DNA of 64,000 nucleotides from Bradyrhizobium sp. (lineage in GTDB: Bacteria > Pseudomonadota > Alphaproteobacteria > Rhizobiales > Xanthobacteraceae), in contig NZ_DAIDJE010000040.1 in assembly GCF_027451485.1 (NCBI RefSeq), positions 1 to 64,000 on the forward strand, given 5' to 3'. Shown one piece after another: positions 26,702-35,453 of the stretch. The translations under genes were made by a program, and so were the position numbers. Position 1 is the first letter of the stretch; each line of letters opens with the position of its first letter. The notes under the pieces are model-generated. The model worked only from the letters and a program-made list of their open reading frames with translations, was not told the origin of the DNA and made no database searches.

Positions 26702-28000
26702 TCAGCTTGCCGCCGGCGGTTTGGCCTGAGGAAAGCAGGCGGTAAAGGCGGCGCCGTTTCTGGGCACACTTTCAATCAAGAGCCGGCCGCGATGCCGGTT
26801 GACAATATGTTTCACCAGCGAGAGTCCCAGTCCGGTTCCACCCTGCGCGCGGCTATCGCCGACATCGACCCGGTAAAAGCGCTCGGTCAGCCGCGGCAGA
26901 TGTTCGGGGGCGATGCCAGGTCCGAAATCGCGGACCTGAACCCGCAGCTCCGGCTGCCCTTCACCTGAGGTCGCCGCGGCGAGCGAGACGATCACCTTGC
27001 CGCCCGAGGCGCCATATTTCAGCGCGTTCTCGACCAGGTTCTCGAACACCCTGAGCAGTTCCTCGCGGTCGCCGGCAATCCAGGCCGGCGTCTCCGGCAA
27101 GTCGACTTCGACCTCGACCTGGCGTTCGCGCGCCAGCGGCTCGAGCCCGTCGACGACCTGGCGGACGATCGGGACGATGTCGACCAGCGTATCCGGGCGG
27201 ACATGGGCCGACAATTCGACCCGCGACAGCGACAGCAGGTCGTCGATCAGCCTGGCCATGCGGGTCGCCTGGGCATGCATGATGCCGAGAAAGCGCTCGC
27301 GCGCCCTGGCATCGTCTCGCGCCGGCCCCTGCAAGGTGTCGATAAAGCCCGACAGAGCTGCGAGCGGCGTGCGCAATTCGTGGCTGGCATTGGCGACAAA
27401 ATCGGCGCGCATTTCCTCGACCCGGCGCATCGGCGTCTGGTCGTGAAAGGTCATCAGCATGCATTTGTCGGTGCCGCCGAACGCGGTCGGCACCGGCACC
27501 GGGATGATCTCGAGCTCCATCCAGCGATCGACCGGAACGTGATCGAGATAGGTTGCGCGGCGGGGTTCGGTGGTGGCGATGGCTTCGCGGAGCGCCGTGA
27601 TGATTTCGGGCGAGCGGAGCGCAAACTGGGCCAGTTCGTTCTTGCGCAAGGCTGGTGCGAGCTGTGCGGCGGCGGCATTGAGGTGAATGACCCGACCGGC
27701 ACGGTCGAGCAATACGGCGGGGTCGGGCATTCCGGCGACGACGGCCGCGACCGCTGCCGATTCCACCGGATTCGCGCCCCGGGCTTCCTCACGCGAAGCG
27801 GCCGTGTTGTGCAGGCGCCACGGCACCAGCGCGGCGGCGGCGATGCAGGCGAAAATTGCCGCGGCGCGGGCCGCAGCCAATTCGCCCAGCACCACCACGA
27901 CCGAAAGCGACAGCGCCGCAGCCAAAAGGATGATGGCCGAATGCCTCAGCCGGTCGGACCACGACGAGTAAAAGAAGGAACGAGTATCATCCATCGCCAT
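26702..28000 (-). CDS. phoR: Phosphate regulon sensor histidine kinase
   Basis: A 432-residue kinase. Two N-terminal membrane helices (about 20-60) have almost no periplasmic loop, as in PhoR. A PAS domain spans about 85-190 (MPDPAVLLDRAGRVIHLN). HisKA has phospho-acceptor His207 in NASHELRTPL, and the ATPase domain has N-box ENLVENALKY, G1 DFGPGI and G2 GGTGLGLSLVKHI. It phosphorylates PhoB under phosphate limitation. It directly precedes pstS in the same direction. Confidence 0.95.
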   Translation of the reverse strand: MAMDDTRSFFYSSWSDRLRHSAIILLAAALSLSVVVVLGELAAARAAAIFACIAAAALVPWRLHNTAASREEARGANPVESAAVAAVVAGMPDPAVLLDRAGRVIHLNAAAAQLAPALRKNELAQFALRSPEIITALREAIATTEPRRATYLDHVPVDRWMELEIIPVPVPTAFGGTDKCMLMTFHDQTPMRRVEEMRADFVANASHELRTPLAALSGFIDTLQGPARDDARARERFLGIMHAQATRMARLIDDLLSLSRVELSAHVRPDTLVDIVPIVRQVVDGLEPLARERQVEVEVDLPETPAWIAGDREELLRVFENLVENALKYGASGGKVIVSLAAATSGEGQPELRVQVRDFGPGIAPEHLPRLTERFYRVDVGDSRAQGGTGLGLSLVKHIVNRHRGRLLIESVPRNGAAFTACFPQAKPPAAS

Positions 28001-28035
28001 CTGGCTAAATCACACTCTCGTCCCTGAGATCCGTG

Positions 28036-29091
28036 TCAGGAGCCGGGCTCGCCGCGCTCCCGGATATAGACGGCTTTGCGCTGCGGCTCGACAGCAAGCT
28101 GCGAGGCGGCCTGCTGCAGGCGCTTCGACCGGGCGCCGATGATAACCTCGCGAAACGTCAATATGATTACAGATATGAGGAAAGGCACAATATAATACAG
28201 CAGCCGGAACAGCAGCATTCCGGCGAGCAGCTCCTCTTTGTCCATCTGCCACAAGCCGACCAGCATGGCGGCGTCGAAGACGCCGAGCCCGCCGGGGGAG
28301 TGGCTGGCAAAGCCGAGTAGCGTCGCGGAGACAAAGATGACCGCAACCACGACGAAGCCGAGATTGGGCTCGTCGGGCACCAGCGTGTACATCGCCAACG
28401 CGCAGAAACCGAGGTCAAAGATGCCGATGACGATCTGCAACAGCGTCAGCGCCCCGCCCGGCAACACCACTGTCCAAGGTCCGCGACCGACATTGCGCGG
28501 CTGCACCCAGACCCAGAACACATAGGCCACGAGTCCGACGATGACGGCGATTGCGATGGCACGGTTGAGCCAAGGTGGCAGTTGATCGACCCAGGAGGCC
28601 GCCTCCGGGTGGGATGCGATCCCGATGCCCAGCACCGCGGCGTTGCCAAGCCAGAATGTCAGGCCGGCGATAAAGCAGATCTTGGCGACCTCAATCGCGT
28701 TCAGGCCGGAGGCCGAATAGATGCGATAGCGCACCGCGCCGCCGGTGAAGACACTGGCACCGACATTGTGCCCGATCGAATAGCTGGTGAAGGCCGCAAG
28801 CGCATTGACACGGTAAGGAATGTCGGTGCGGCCGATCGCGCGCACCGCAAAGAGATCATAGAATGTCAGGGTGAAATAGCCGGCTGCAACGAACAATGCT
28901 GCCAGCGCGATTGACCGCGGCTCGGTGCTCTTGATCGCTTCGATGACCTCGAACGTGTCGATGTTGCGGAGCACGTGAAAGAGCACGTAGCAGGCAATGC
29001 CGATGACGGTGACGCTGACCGCGACGCCCATTTTGTGCAGGATCTGTCGGTGGCGCAGAAACGAAATCGCCCTGCGTATCGGTTCCAGCAT
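28036..29091 (-). CDS. UPF0104/lysylphosphatidylglycerol-synthase-like membrane protein
   Basis: A 351-residue protein with about eight transmembrane segments and no soluble domain. The conserved GHNVGASVFTGGAVRYRIY and SHSPGGLGVFDAAML motifs place it in the flippase-like membrane half of MprF and in UPF0104/YbhN proteins. The aminoacyl-transferase domain of MprF is absent. Such proteins are thought to move or modify envelope lipids; the substrate is unknown. The start codon directly abuts the CTAGTG end of a repeat, so its leader is repeat sequence. phoR follows 35 bp downstream. Confidence 0.85.
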   Translation of the reverse strand: MLEPIRRAISFLRHRQILHKMGVAVSVTVIGIACYVLFHVLRNIDTFEVIEAIKSTEPRSIALAALFVAAGYFTLTFYDLFAVRAIGRTDIPYRVNALAAFTSYSIGHNVGASVFTGGAVRYRIYSASGLNAIEVAKICFIAGLTFWLGNAAVLGIGIASHPEAASWVDQLPPWLNRAIAIAVIVGLVAYVFWVWVQPRNVGRGPWTVVLPGGALTLLQIVIGIFDLGFCALAMYTLVPDEPNLGFVVVAVIFVSATLLGFASHSPGGLGVFDAAMLVGLWQMDKEELLAGMLLFRLLYYIVPFLISVIILTFREVIIGARSKRLQQAASQLAVEPQRKAVYIRERGEPGS

Positions 29092-29258
29092 CTAGTGCCT
29101 ACTTTCGAAGTTGGTACTCCGCCTCAGTGCCCTCCTCTCACGAACTCCGGAAAGTCGTGGGCACTGCCAAACTCATCGATTCTAGTACCGCCTTATCGAT
29201 CTGAAGTCCCTGAGCGAATTCGCCGCTTGCGGTGCAGGGACTTCAAGATGCGCGGCAC
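29092..29258 (+). repeat. Palindromic intergenic repeat, family A (copy 2)
   Basis: The same two-palindrome layout as 68-230: CTAGTGCC..ACTTTCGAAGTTGG facing GAACTCCGGAAAGT..GGGCAC, then CTAGTACCGCC and TGAAGTCCCTG facing CAGGGACTTCA. The two copies can be aligned along their whole length. The left end touches the ATG of the minus-strand gene ending at 29091. Confidence 0.85.
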
Positions 29259-29554
29259 CAGCTCCGGCGTCATCTGGTAGCCTGTTTTGCGCCGGAGTGG
29301 AATTCGCCTAATGGTAATAGCCCAGCTCCTTCAACATATTGGGGGCTTGGCAAGCCGGGAAAAGGGGCGCAAAGCGCCAACCTTGCGGCCGATGCCGCCG
29401 GAAACGGCAAATCCGGCTCCCCGCTCTGCCTGCGAGACCACGCGCAATGCGGGGACCTCTCAACGGCGATCGATTCAGGGAATGAACGGCGCGCCAGCGT
29501 TGGGCCGCTTGACTGCTGCGGCGATGCGACGCGGCGATCATGTGAGGCTCGATC
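29259..29554. other. Intergenic stretch, nothing recognised
   Basis: About 300 bp lie between repeat copy 2 and the small membrane protein gene. Several Arg/Pro-rich frames cross it, but none has a ribosome binding site or a recognisable motif. A minus-strand tail reading NMLKELGYYH near 29308-29340 looks protein-like and could be a relic, but this cannot be shown. Confidence 0.4.
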
Positions 29555-29851
29555 TCAGCTTGCATCGGCCGGGCCCGGCAGCACCCAGTTGCGCAGGCAC
29601 GATCCGATCAGACAGCCGATCAGGTAAAGCCCAAACATCAGGAGGCCAAGGTCCAGCCAATAGCCCGGCCGTCCCGGAACCGCACGCGTCAGTGCGGCCG
29701 CCAGGAGTGCAGCCACCAGCAGCGCGAGCCAGCGCGCGAGCGGCTTGGAGACGCCATGGCCGCGGTGAACCACCGCAATCCAGCCCATTGCAAAACCCAG
29801 CAGGAGCGTCGCCAGAAGCCAGCCCCAGTGGAATGTGGCCAGAAAGATCAT
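29555..29851 (-). CDS. Small membrane protein of 98 residues
   Basis: I do not recognise a named family. The protein has three hydrophobic segments (about 8-28, 38-55 and 68-88), a basic loop (VVHRGHGVSKPLARW) and a short C-terminal tail. The ATG at 29851 overlaps the stop of the upstream BON/OmpA gene by four bases (ATGA), which strongly supports a real gene and co-translation. It may anchor or assist the OmpA-like protein in the envelope; this is inference from coupling. Confidence 0.75.
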   Translation of the reverse strand: MIFLATFHWGWLLATLLLGFAMGWIAVVHRGHGVSKPLARWLALLVAALLAAALTRAVPGRPGYWLDLGLLMFGLYLIGCLIGSCLRNWVLPGPADAS

Positions 29852-31251
29852 GGCCTCTCCTTGACAATGAACTCGATGCGGCGATTGCGCGCCTTGCCTT
29901 CTTCGCTGTCGTTGGCCGCGATCGGCTGGGTGCTGCCATAGCCGACCGCGGTGAACCGGCTCGCCGGAAGACCTGCCTTCACCAGATAATCCACCACGGC
30001 CTGGGCCCGCTTTTCCGACAAGGCCTGGTTCGCAGCACTGTCGCCATCGCTGTCGGTGTACCCGGCCACCTCGATGTTGGCGGTTGGGCAACGCAGCGCC
30101 GTCTCGACCAGATGATCGAGCAGGCCGGCGGAATCCGGATCAAGGCTGGAGCGTCCCGATTCGAAGCGGATCGTTCCCTTGCCGAGCAGTTCCGAGAACA
30201 GCTGCTGGCAAACGGTCGCATCCACCGGCGCCGCCGCCGGCTTGACCGAAACATCCGCCTTGAGCCGCCAGCCTTGCGGCAAATCCTTGACAAGGTTGGC
30301 GCGAAGCTGGGCGGGTGCTGCGTCGTAAAGCGCATCGCCCGAGAGCTTGACCTCGCGATCGGTGACGACCAGTGTCCCGGTGGACAGCCGCGACAGTGCC
30401 CCCAGCGCCGGCGTCACGGCATTGGTGAAGGCGGAAGGCGCCCCCAGGCTGATATTGAGACTGTCGACGACCTTTTCGTTGAAGAACTTGCGGCCGGCCG
30501 CGGCCACAATCGCACCGCGCGCAGTATTGTCAGGCACGTTGCCTGACAGGGTCAGCTTCAGCGCCACCGGATCCTTGTAGGCCTGGAAAATATAGGGCGG
30601 GGCCTTGATGTCATTGGCCGCGACCGAAAAACCTGCGGGAAGATTCTTCAGGGCGGCGGCAATGGTTTCCCGCCCGCCGAGCTCGCGCGCCATGCCGGAG
30701 AGACCGACCTTGGTATCGGTGATCGTGATCTTGCCGTCTTTCAGCTTCGGTATCTGTGCAAGCAGGAGCAGCGCGGCCTCATCGAAGCCAGGCGGCGCGC
30801 CGCGCGCAAGATGGGTCTGATCGACCACCTCTACGCCGCCGAGATCGGCGCGGGCCGCATCGAGCAATTTGGCCTTGGTTGCCGGCATGGGAGAACTGCC
30901 GGTCAAGGTGACCCGGACCACGTCGCGCTCCGCCGACCAGACGAAGGGGCTGGCTTCCGGAATGAGGCGGGTTTCGTCATTGACGAGGCGCACGCCGGGC
31001 ACAGCCTCGATCGCGGCAATGGCGCTATGCCGCCCCTCTTCGGAAAAGGCGTCGGCGGCGAGCGTGACGTCGCGGCCGCTCACCGCAACCCGGCTCTTGT
31101 CGAGCAGAACAGTCTTAAGTGCGGCGGTCGAACGACCGGCGAGTTCGGTCTCAAACGGCGACGTGCTGGTCCAGGCTGCCAAAGCCCAAAGGACAGCCAG
31201 CGGTATCGTGCCCGGCCACCATTTGCTGCTCCACTTGCCTAGTCCACGCAT
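29848..31251 (-). CDS. BON-repeat and OmpA-like peptidoglycan-binding protein
   Basis: A 467-residue envelope protein: an N-terminal hydrophobic anchor (about 10-28), then repeated BON-like modules of about 65-75 residues (for example VAVSGRDVTLAADAFSEEG, ITITDTKVGLSGMA and LVVTDREVKLSGDA). It ends with an OmpA_C domain (last 120 residues: IRFESGRSSLDPDS, VAGYTDSDGD, LSEKRAQAVVDYL, GYGSTQP, NRRIEFIV). The OmpA residues for meso-diaminopimelate contact (Asp and Arg in these motifs) are present. It should link inner membrane and peptidoglycan. ATG 31251 is chosen over 31455. The next gene overlaps its stop. Confidence 0.88.
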   Translation of the reverse strand: MRGLGKWSSKWWPGTIPLAVLWALAAWTSTSPFETELAGRSTAALKTVLLDKSRVAVSGRDVTLAADAFSEEGRHSAIAAIEAVPGVRLVNDETRLIPEASPFVWSAERDVVRVTLTGSSPMPATKAKLLDAARADLGGVEVVDQTHLARGAPPGFDEAALLLLAQIPKLKDGKITITDTKVGLSGMARELGGRETIAAALKNLPAGFSVAANDIKAPPYIFQAYKDPVALKLTLSGNVPDNTARGAIVAAAGRKFFNEKVVDSLNISLGAPSAFTNAVTPALGALSRLSTGTLVVTDREVKLSGDALYDAAPAQLRANLVKDLPQGWRLKADVSVKPAAAPVDATVCQQLFSELLGKGTIRFESGRSSLDPDSAGLLDHLVETALRCPTANIEVAGYTDSDGDSAANQALSEKRAQAVVDYLVKAGLPASRFTAVGYGSTQPIAANDSEEGKARNRRIEFIVKERP

Positions 31252-31626
31252 CGGATATCCCACGAGGCACGACACCGCCTCTTGTCCGAAATTCGCAAAA
31301 ATTCTGCAAACTGCCCCCTCGGGCGAATTTCGGTAAACAGGGGGACCGGCAACACTCTGATCCGTTATCGCTTTTTGGTCTGACGCAGATCCTTCTCGCA
31401 TTCTTCGAAGGCAGCGCCCGACCACAATGGAGCGACGGAATTGGAGAGAAAACAAACCCTTGCGGAGCTGTCAAACCCGAAATAGCAGCGGCTGGTCCAG
31501 CGTATTGGCGGCCATCGGCTAACCATTTTTTCAATGGTGTACCGATAGCCTCGTACCGCCGATCCGAAGTCCCTGCACCAGGAGCGGCCAATTCGATCAG
31601 ACCTTCCAAACCGACAGCGCAGCTTG
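31252..31626. other. Divergent intergenic region with inverted repeat
   Basis: This region separates the BON/OmpA gene from the polysaccharide deacetylase. A perfect 11-bp inverted repeat (CCGAAATTCGC 31286-31296 and GCGAATTTCGG 31323-31333, 26-base spacer) lies close to the minus-strand gene and could be an operator or a REP element. A family-A repeat occupies 31550-31602. No gene is seen. Confidence 0.5.
31550..31602 (-). repeat. Palindromic repeat, family A second part, inverted
   Basis: CTCGTACCGCC..GATCCGAAGTCCCTGCACC followed by AATTCGATCAG. Its reverse complement matches 40362-40418 nearly base for base, so the same unit is present in both orientations. It lies about 25 bp before the deacetylase start codon. 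Confidence 0.75.
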
Positions 31627-32685
31627 ATGAAGCAGTTACGCAGCAACATCATCCACGCCGGCCTGGAAGCGATTTATTTCACCGGCGCGCACCGCCTGTT
31701 TCGCCCGATCTTTGCCGGCGTCGGCAGCATTTTCATGCTGCATCATGTGCGTCCTGCGCGCGATGCAGCCTTTCAGCCCAACAGCCATCTCGAAGTCACG
31801 CCGGATTTCCTGCGCGCGACGCTGGCCCATCTGCGCTCGCGCGACATCGACATCATCGGCATGGATGAATTGTCGCGTCGGCTGGCCGGGCGCGACTTCT
31901 CCCGACAATTCGCCTGCTTCACGTTCGATGACGGCTATCGCGACAACAGGGATTTCGCGCTTCCCATCATGCGCGAATTTGATGCACCGTTTACGGTTTA
32001 TGTGACGAGCGATTTTGCCGAAGGCACCGGCAGGCTGTGGTGGATCGCGCTGGAGAAGTTGGTTGCGAAGGCTCCCGGCATCGAAGCTGTCATCGACGGC
32101 GCCCCCGTGCGGATCGACAGCTCGGATATTTCAGCCAAGCGCGCGGCCTTTGCGCGCCTGCACGACTGGCTGCGCGCCTTGCCGAGCCGCAACGATGTGG
32201 CCCGCGAGATCGATGCGCTGTGTGTCCGCCACGCAATCGATCAGGGAGCGATCTGCCGCGAGCTCTGTCTGTCCTGGGACGAACTGAAGCCGTTTGCGGC
32301 CGAGGCGCTCGTCTCCATCGGAGCGCATACGGTGACCCATTGCAATCTCGCCCGCGAGACGGATGACATCGCAAGCGACGAGATCGCGACGAGCCGGGCG
32401 CGCATCGAGGACGCCTTGCAGCGTCCTGTCGTGCACTTCGCCTATCCCTATGGGGACAAGGTTGCGGCGGGCAGGCGCGAGTTCGCACTCGCCAGGGCAG
32501 CCGGCTTTCAGAGCGCGGTGACGACGCGGCCCGGCATGATCTTCCCAGAGAGCGCGGAATATCCGACAGCGCTGCCGCGGGTGTCGCTCAATGGCAATTT
32601 TCAGGACGAACGGTTTCTTCCCGTCCTCACCTCCGGCGCGGTTACCGCGGTGCGGAACGGCTTTCGCCGCATCGACGCGGCTTGA
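31627..32685 (+). CDS. Polysaccharide deacetylase (NodB-homology) family protein
   Basis: A 352-residue CE4-type protein. Motif 1 is TFDDGYRDN (catalytic base and metal Asp), motif 2 is GAHTVTHCNL with the two metal histidines, and a later FAYPYGD segment matches motif 3. The metal-dependent deacetylation machinery is thus intact. An insertion of about 100 residues between motifs 1 and 2 makes it longer than minimal NodB. No signal peptide is evident, so a cytoplasmic or membrane-proximal role is likely. The substrate glycan is not visible. The ATG at 31627 follows an in-frame TTG. Confidence 0.88.
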   Translation: MKQLRSNIIHAGLEAIYFTGAHRLFRPIFAGVGSIFMLHHVRPARDAAFQPNSHLEVTPDFLRATLAHLRSRDIDIIGMDELSRRLAGRDFSRQFACFTFDDGYRDNRDFALPIMREFDAPFTVYVTSDFAEGTGRLWWIALEKLVAKAPGIEAVIDGAPVRIDSSDISAKRAAFARLHDWLRALPSRNDVAREIDALCVRHAIDQGAICRELCLSWDELKPFAAEALVSIGAHTVTHCNLARETDDIASDEIATSRARIEDALQRPVVHFAYPYGDKVAAGRREFALARAAGFQSAVTTRPGMIFPESAEYPTALPRVSLNGNFQDERFLPVLTSGAVTAVRNGFRRIDAA

Positions 32686-32697
32686 GGGGCAGCCGGG

Positions 32698-32735
32698 TCG
32701 CAGTCGTCCCCGCGGACGCGGCGGCCCATATGCCG
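32698..32735. repeat. Degenerate REP-like element, family D
   Basis: GTCGTCCCCGCGGACGCGGCGGCCCATA resembles the GTCGTCCCCGCGAACGCGGGGACGCATA unit after gcrA, with a damaged right arm. It lies 13 bp after the deacetylase stop. Confidence 0.5.
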
Positions 32736-32875
32736 CAAAGTATCCCTCGAATAGTCGTTACAACCACTTTCGCTGTCATCAAGGATTGTTGTTATGGGTC
32801 GCCGCCGGGCGGCTCAGCTTCCTTGACTCACCTGCGCCCCGCGCTCAAAACCGTTTCGCAACACGGAGAATGCCC

Positions 32876-33685
32876 ATGTTTACCGATCTGTTCTCGCTTG
32901 ACGGCCGCGTCGCGCTGGTGACCGGCGGATCGCGCGGCATCGGCAAGATGATCGCCGCGGGATTTCTCAGCCAGGGAGCAGCGAAGGTCTACATCACAGC
33001 GCGAAAGGCCGGGCCCTGCGAAGCCACCGCCAGCGAACTGACCGCGGCCTATCGCGGCGAATGCATCGCGCTGCCGATCGATATCTCGACCACGGCTGGA
33101 ATCGAGAGGCTGGCAGCAGAGATCAATAAACGCGAAGGCAGGCTCGATATCCTCGTCAACAATGCGGGAGCTGCCTGGGGTGCTGACTTCGACGACTTTC
33201 CGGAAAGCGGCTGGGACAAGGTGATCAACCTCAATCTCAAGACGCCGTTCTTCCTGACCAAGGCGCTGGCTGCCTCCCTGCGCGCCGCCGCCAGCGCGGG
33301 GCGGCCGGCAAAAGTGATCAACATTGCCTCGATCGACGGCATTTTCGTCAACCCGCTGGAGACCTATTCATATGCGGCGAGCAAATCCGGACTCATTCAC
33401 CTGACGCGAAGGATGGCCGCAAAGCTGATCGGCGATCACATCGTGGTCTCGGCGATCGCGCCGGGGCCGTTCAGGTCCGACATGAACCGCGCCGCGCGCG
33501 ACAACGCCGATGAAGTGGCGACGCGCGTGCCGGCGGGCCGCATTGGCACGGACGAGGACATGGCGGGGGCAGCGATCTATCTCGCCTCGCGCGCTGGCGA
33601 CTATGTCGTGGGCGCCACCATCGCCGTCGATGGCGGCATCGTCTATGCCAATCCCGGCATCAAGGGCAGCGGCTGGGACAGCTAA
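32876..33685 (+). CDS. Short-chain dehydrogenase/reductase (SDR)
   Basis: A 269-residue classical SDR. Cofactor motif TGGSRGIG (residues 16-23), NNAG, the catalytic Ser in NIASIDG, Tyr and Lys in YSYAASK, and the C-terminal GATIAVDGG segment are all present. An Arg two residues after the second Gly and a basic pocket (ITARK) favour NADPH. GGAG sits seven bases before ATG 32876. The layout resembles 3-oxoacyl-ACP reductase-like enzymes that reduce 3-oxoacyl thioesters or sugars. It converges on boxB, so a role in the box cluster is not implied. Confidence 0.9.
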   Translation: MFTDLFSLDGRVALVTGGSRGIGKMIAAGFLSQGAAKVYITARKAGPCEATASELTAAYRGECIALPIDISTTAGIERLAAEINKREGRLDILVNNAGAAWGADFDDFPESGWDKVINLNLKTPFFLTKALAASLRAAASAGRPAKVINIASIDGIFVNPLETYSYAASKSGLIHLTRRMAAKLIGDHIVVSAIAPGPFRSDMNRAARDNADEVATRVPAGRIGTDEDMAGAAIYLASRAGDYVVGATIAVDGGIVYANPGIKGSGWDS

Positions 33686-33871
33686 GCCCACGGCCGGGTT
33701 CAAACCATGCTGCGAAAGGCGACGCCTAAACGATTGAGTATTTCTCGACGGCGTGTTCGCTGTTCAGATTACCATGTTGGTTCCGGAATTGCCGCCGCCG
33801 TAACATCCAACGTTTGATGCGCTGCCGGGATTATGGCCAACCTGGCTGAGCTATGTGATGGCTGCCAACCT

Positions 33872-35323
33872 TCAGCTCTCGATTTTCACATACTCGAAAT
33901 CGCCCGGCTTGTTGTCGATGCCGACCTTGGGCGGGGAAATCCAGGAGGCGAATTCACCGGCCCCCGTCACCGGCTTCATCAGGGAGGCGATGAAATCGCC
34001 ATCCTCCGCGGAAGGCAGCCAGGCGCTCTTTCTGGCGTTCCATGCGGCATCGTCGATCAGCACGCCCTCGGGCGTGGCATGAACGTCCTTGAACTCGCCG
34101 ATGGCGCGGTGGAAGGCGACGCTCGGCAGCGCCAGCTTGAAATCGTAACCGGCCGTCGAAATCACCTTGTTCCAGCGCAGAAGGCCCTTGACGCAGTCCT
34201 GGGTATAGTCGTCGCGCAGGCGCATATTTAGCGCGGTCAGCGCCGGCTCGTCGACGCGCTTGATCTCGCCGTTCACCAGCTTCAGCACCGGATAGGTGTC
34301 GTTGGTCAGGCGATGATCGTCCTTGATCTGGGTCTCGTGATAGCGGCCCTTGATGCCGGCATTGAAAGCGTTCGCCGCATTGGTCGAGACTTCCGAACCG
34401 AACAGGTCGAGCGACAGCGAATAATGCAGGTTCAGTTTCTTCTGGACGGTCGGCAGGTCGATCACGCCGAGCGCGCGGACTTTCGCGATGTCGGTCGGAT
34501 CAGTGATGCCGGCCTCTTTCATCGCATCGCAGGTCCGTTGCACCACGCGAGTGATGCCGGTCTCGCCGACAAACATGTGATGCGCTTCTTCCGTCAGCAT
34601 GAAGCGGCAGGTGCGCGACAGGGGATCGAACCCGGACTGCGCGAGGCTGTGCAGCTGCATCTTGCCGTCGCGATCGGTGAAATAGGTGAACATGAAGAAT
34701 GACAGCCAGTCCGGCGTCGCCTCGTTGAAGGCCCCCAACATGCGCGGGGCATCGGCATCACCGGAGCGGCGGCGCAACAACTCGTCGGCCTCCTCGCGGC
34801 CGTCGCGGCCGAAATATTTCTGCAGGAGATAAACCATCGCCCAGAGGTGACGGCCTTCCTCGACATTGACCTGGAACAGGTTGCGCAAATCGTAAAGCGA
34901 CGGCGCGGTCTTGCCGAGATGACGCTGCTGCTCGACGGATGCGGGCTCGGTATCGCCCTGGATCACGATCAGCCGCCGCAGCATCGCGCGGTATTCGCCG
35001 GGCACTTCCTGCCAGGCAGGCTCGCCGTAATGCTCGCCGAAGGGAACGACGCGATTCTCTTCCTGCGGAGCCAGAAGAATGCCCCAACGGTAGTCGGGCA
35101 TCTTGACATAATCGAATTTCGCCCAGCCGCGCGGATCGACCGAGTACGCCGTGCGCAGGTACACCAGCGCCTGCTGGAAGCCCTCGGGCCCCATGTCGCT
35201 CCACCAGTTCATATAGCCGGGGTGCCAGCCTTCGAGCGCTTTGAGCACCTGGCGATCTGCGCTCAGATTGACGTTGTTGGGAATCTTGGTCGAATAGTCG
35301 ACGTTCATGATGTTGACGTTCAT
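33872..35323 (-). CDS. boxB: Benzoyl-CoA 2,3-epoxidase, oxygenase component
   Basis: A 483-residue BoxB, the di-iron oxygenase that epoxidises benzoyl-CoA. Di-iron ligand motifs are NVEEGRHLWAM and LTEEAHHMFVGETG, and the protein is colinear with known BoxB from the N-terminal NNVNLSADRQVLKALE. It requires the reductase BoxA for electrons, and no boxA is in the window. AGGGAG lies before ATG 35323. It is last in a minus-strand series with boxC 130 bp upstream; that gap contains a REP-like repeat. Confidence 0.95.
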   Translation of the reverse strand: MNVNIMNVDYSTKIPNNVNLSADRQVLKALEGWHPGYMNWWSDMGPEGFQQALVYLRTAYSVDPRGWAKFDYVKMPDYRWGILLAPQEENRVVPFGEHYGEPAWQEVPGEYRAMLRRLIVIQGDTEPASVEQQRHLGKTAPSLYDLRNLFQVNVEEGRHLWAMVYLLQKYFGRDGREEADELLRRRSGDADAPRMLGAFNEATPDWLSFFMFTYFTDRDGKMQLHSLAQSGFDPLSRTCRFMLTEEAHHMFVGETGITRVVQRTCDAMKEAGITDPTDIAKVRALGVIDLPTVQKKLNLHYSLSLDLFGSEVSTNAANAFNAGIKGRYHETQIKDDHRLTNDTYPVLKLVNGEIKRVDEPALTALNMRLRDDYTQDCVKGLLRWNKVISTAGYDFKLALPSVAFHRAIGEFKDVHATPEGVLIDDAAWNARKSAWLPSAEDGDFIASLMKPVTGAGEFASWISPPKVGIDNKPGDFEYVKIES

Positions 35324-35343
35324 CGCGTGCTCCCTGCTCGCTC

Positions 35344-35449
35344 GTGTCCCGGACGCGATGGCGAGGCGTCGCAGAGCCGGGACCTGCTCTCAAATACCAT
35401 TTGAGTCCCGCTTCTGCGGCGCATTACCTTGTGCCGCGCCCGGGACCAC
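35344..35449. repeat. REP-like palindromes in the boxC-boxB gap
   Basis: Two GC-rich imperfect palindromes: GTGTCCCGGACGCG..GAGCCGGGAC (35344-35382) and GAGTCCCG..GCGGCGC..GTGCCGCG..CGGGAC (35403-35446). They occupy most of the space between boxC and boxB and could stabilise or separate the two messages. Confidence 0.65.
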
Positions 35450-35453
35450 GAAC

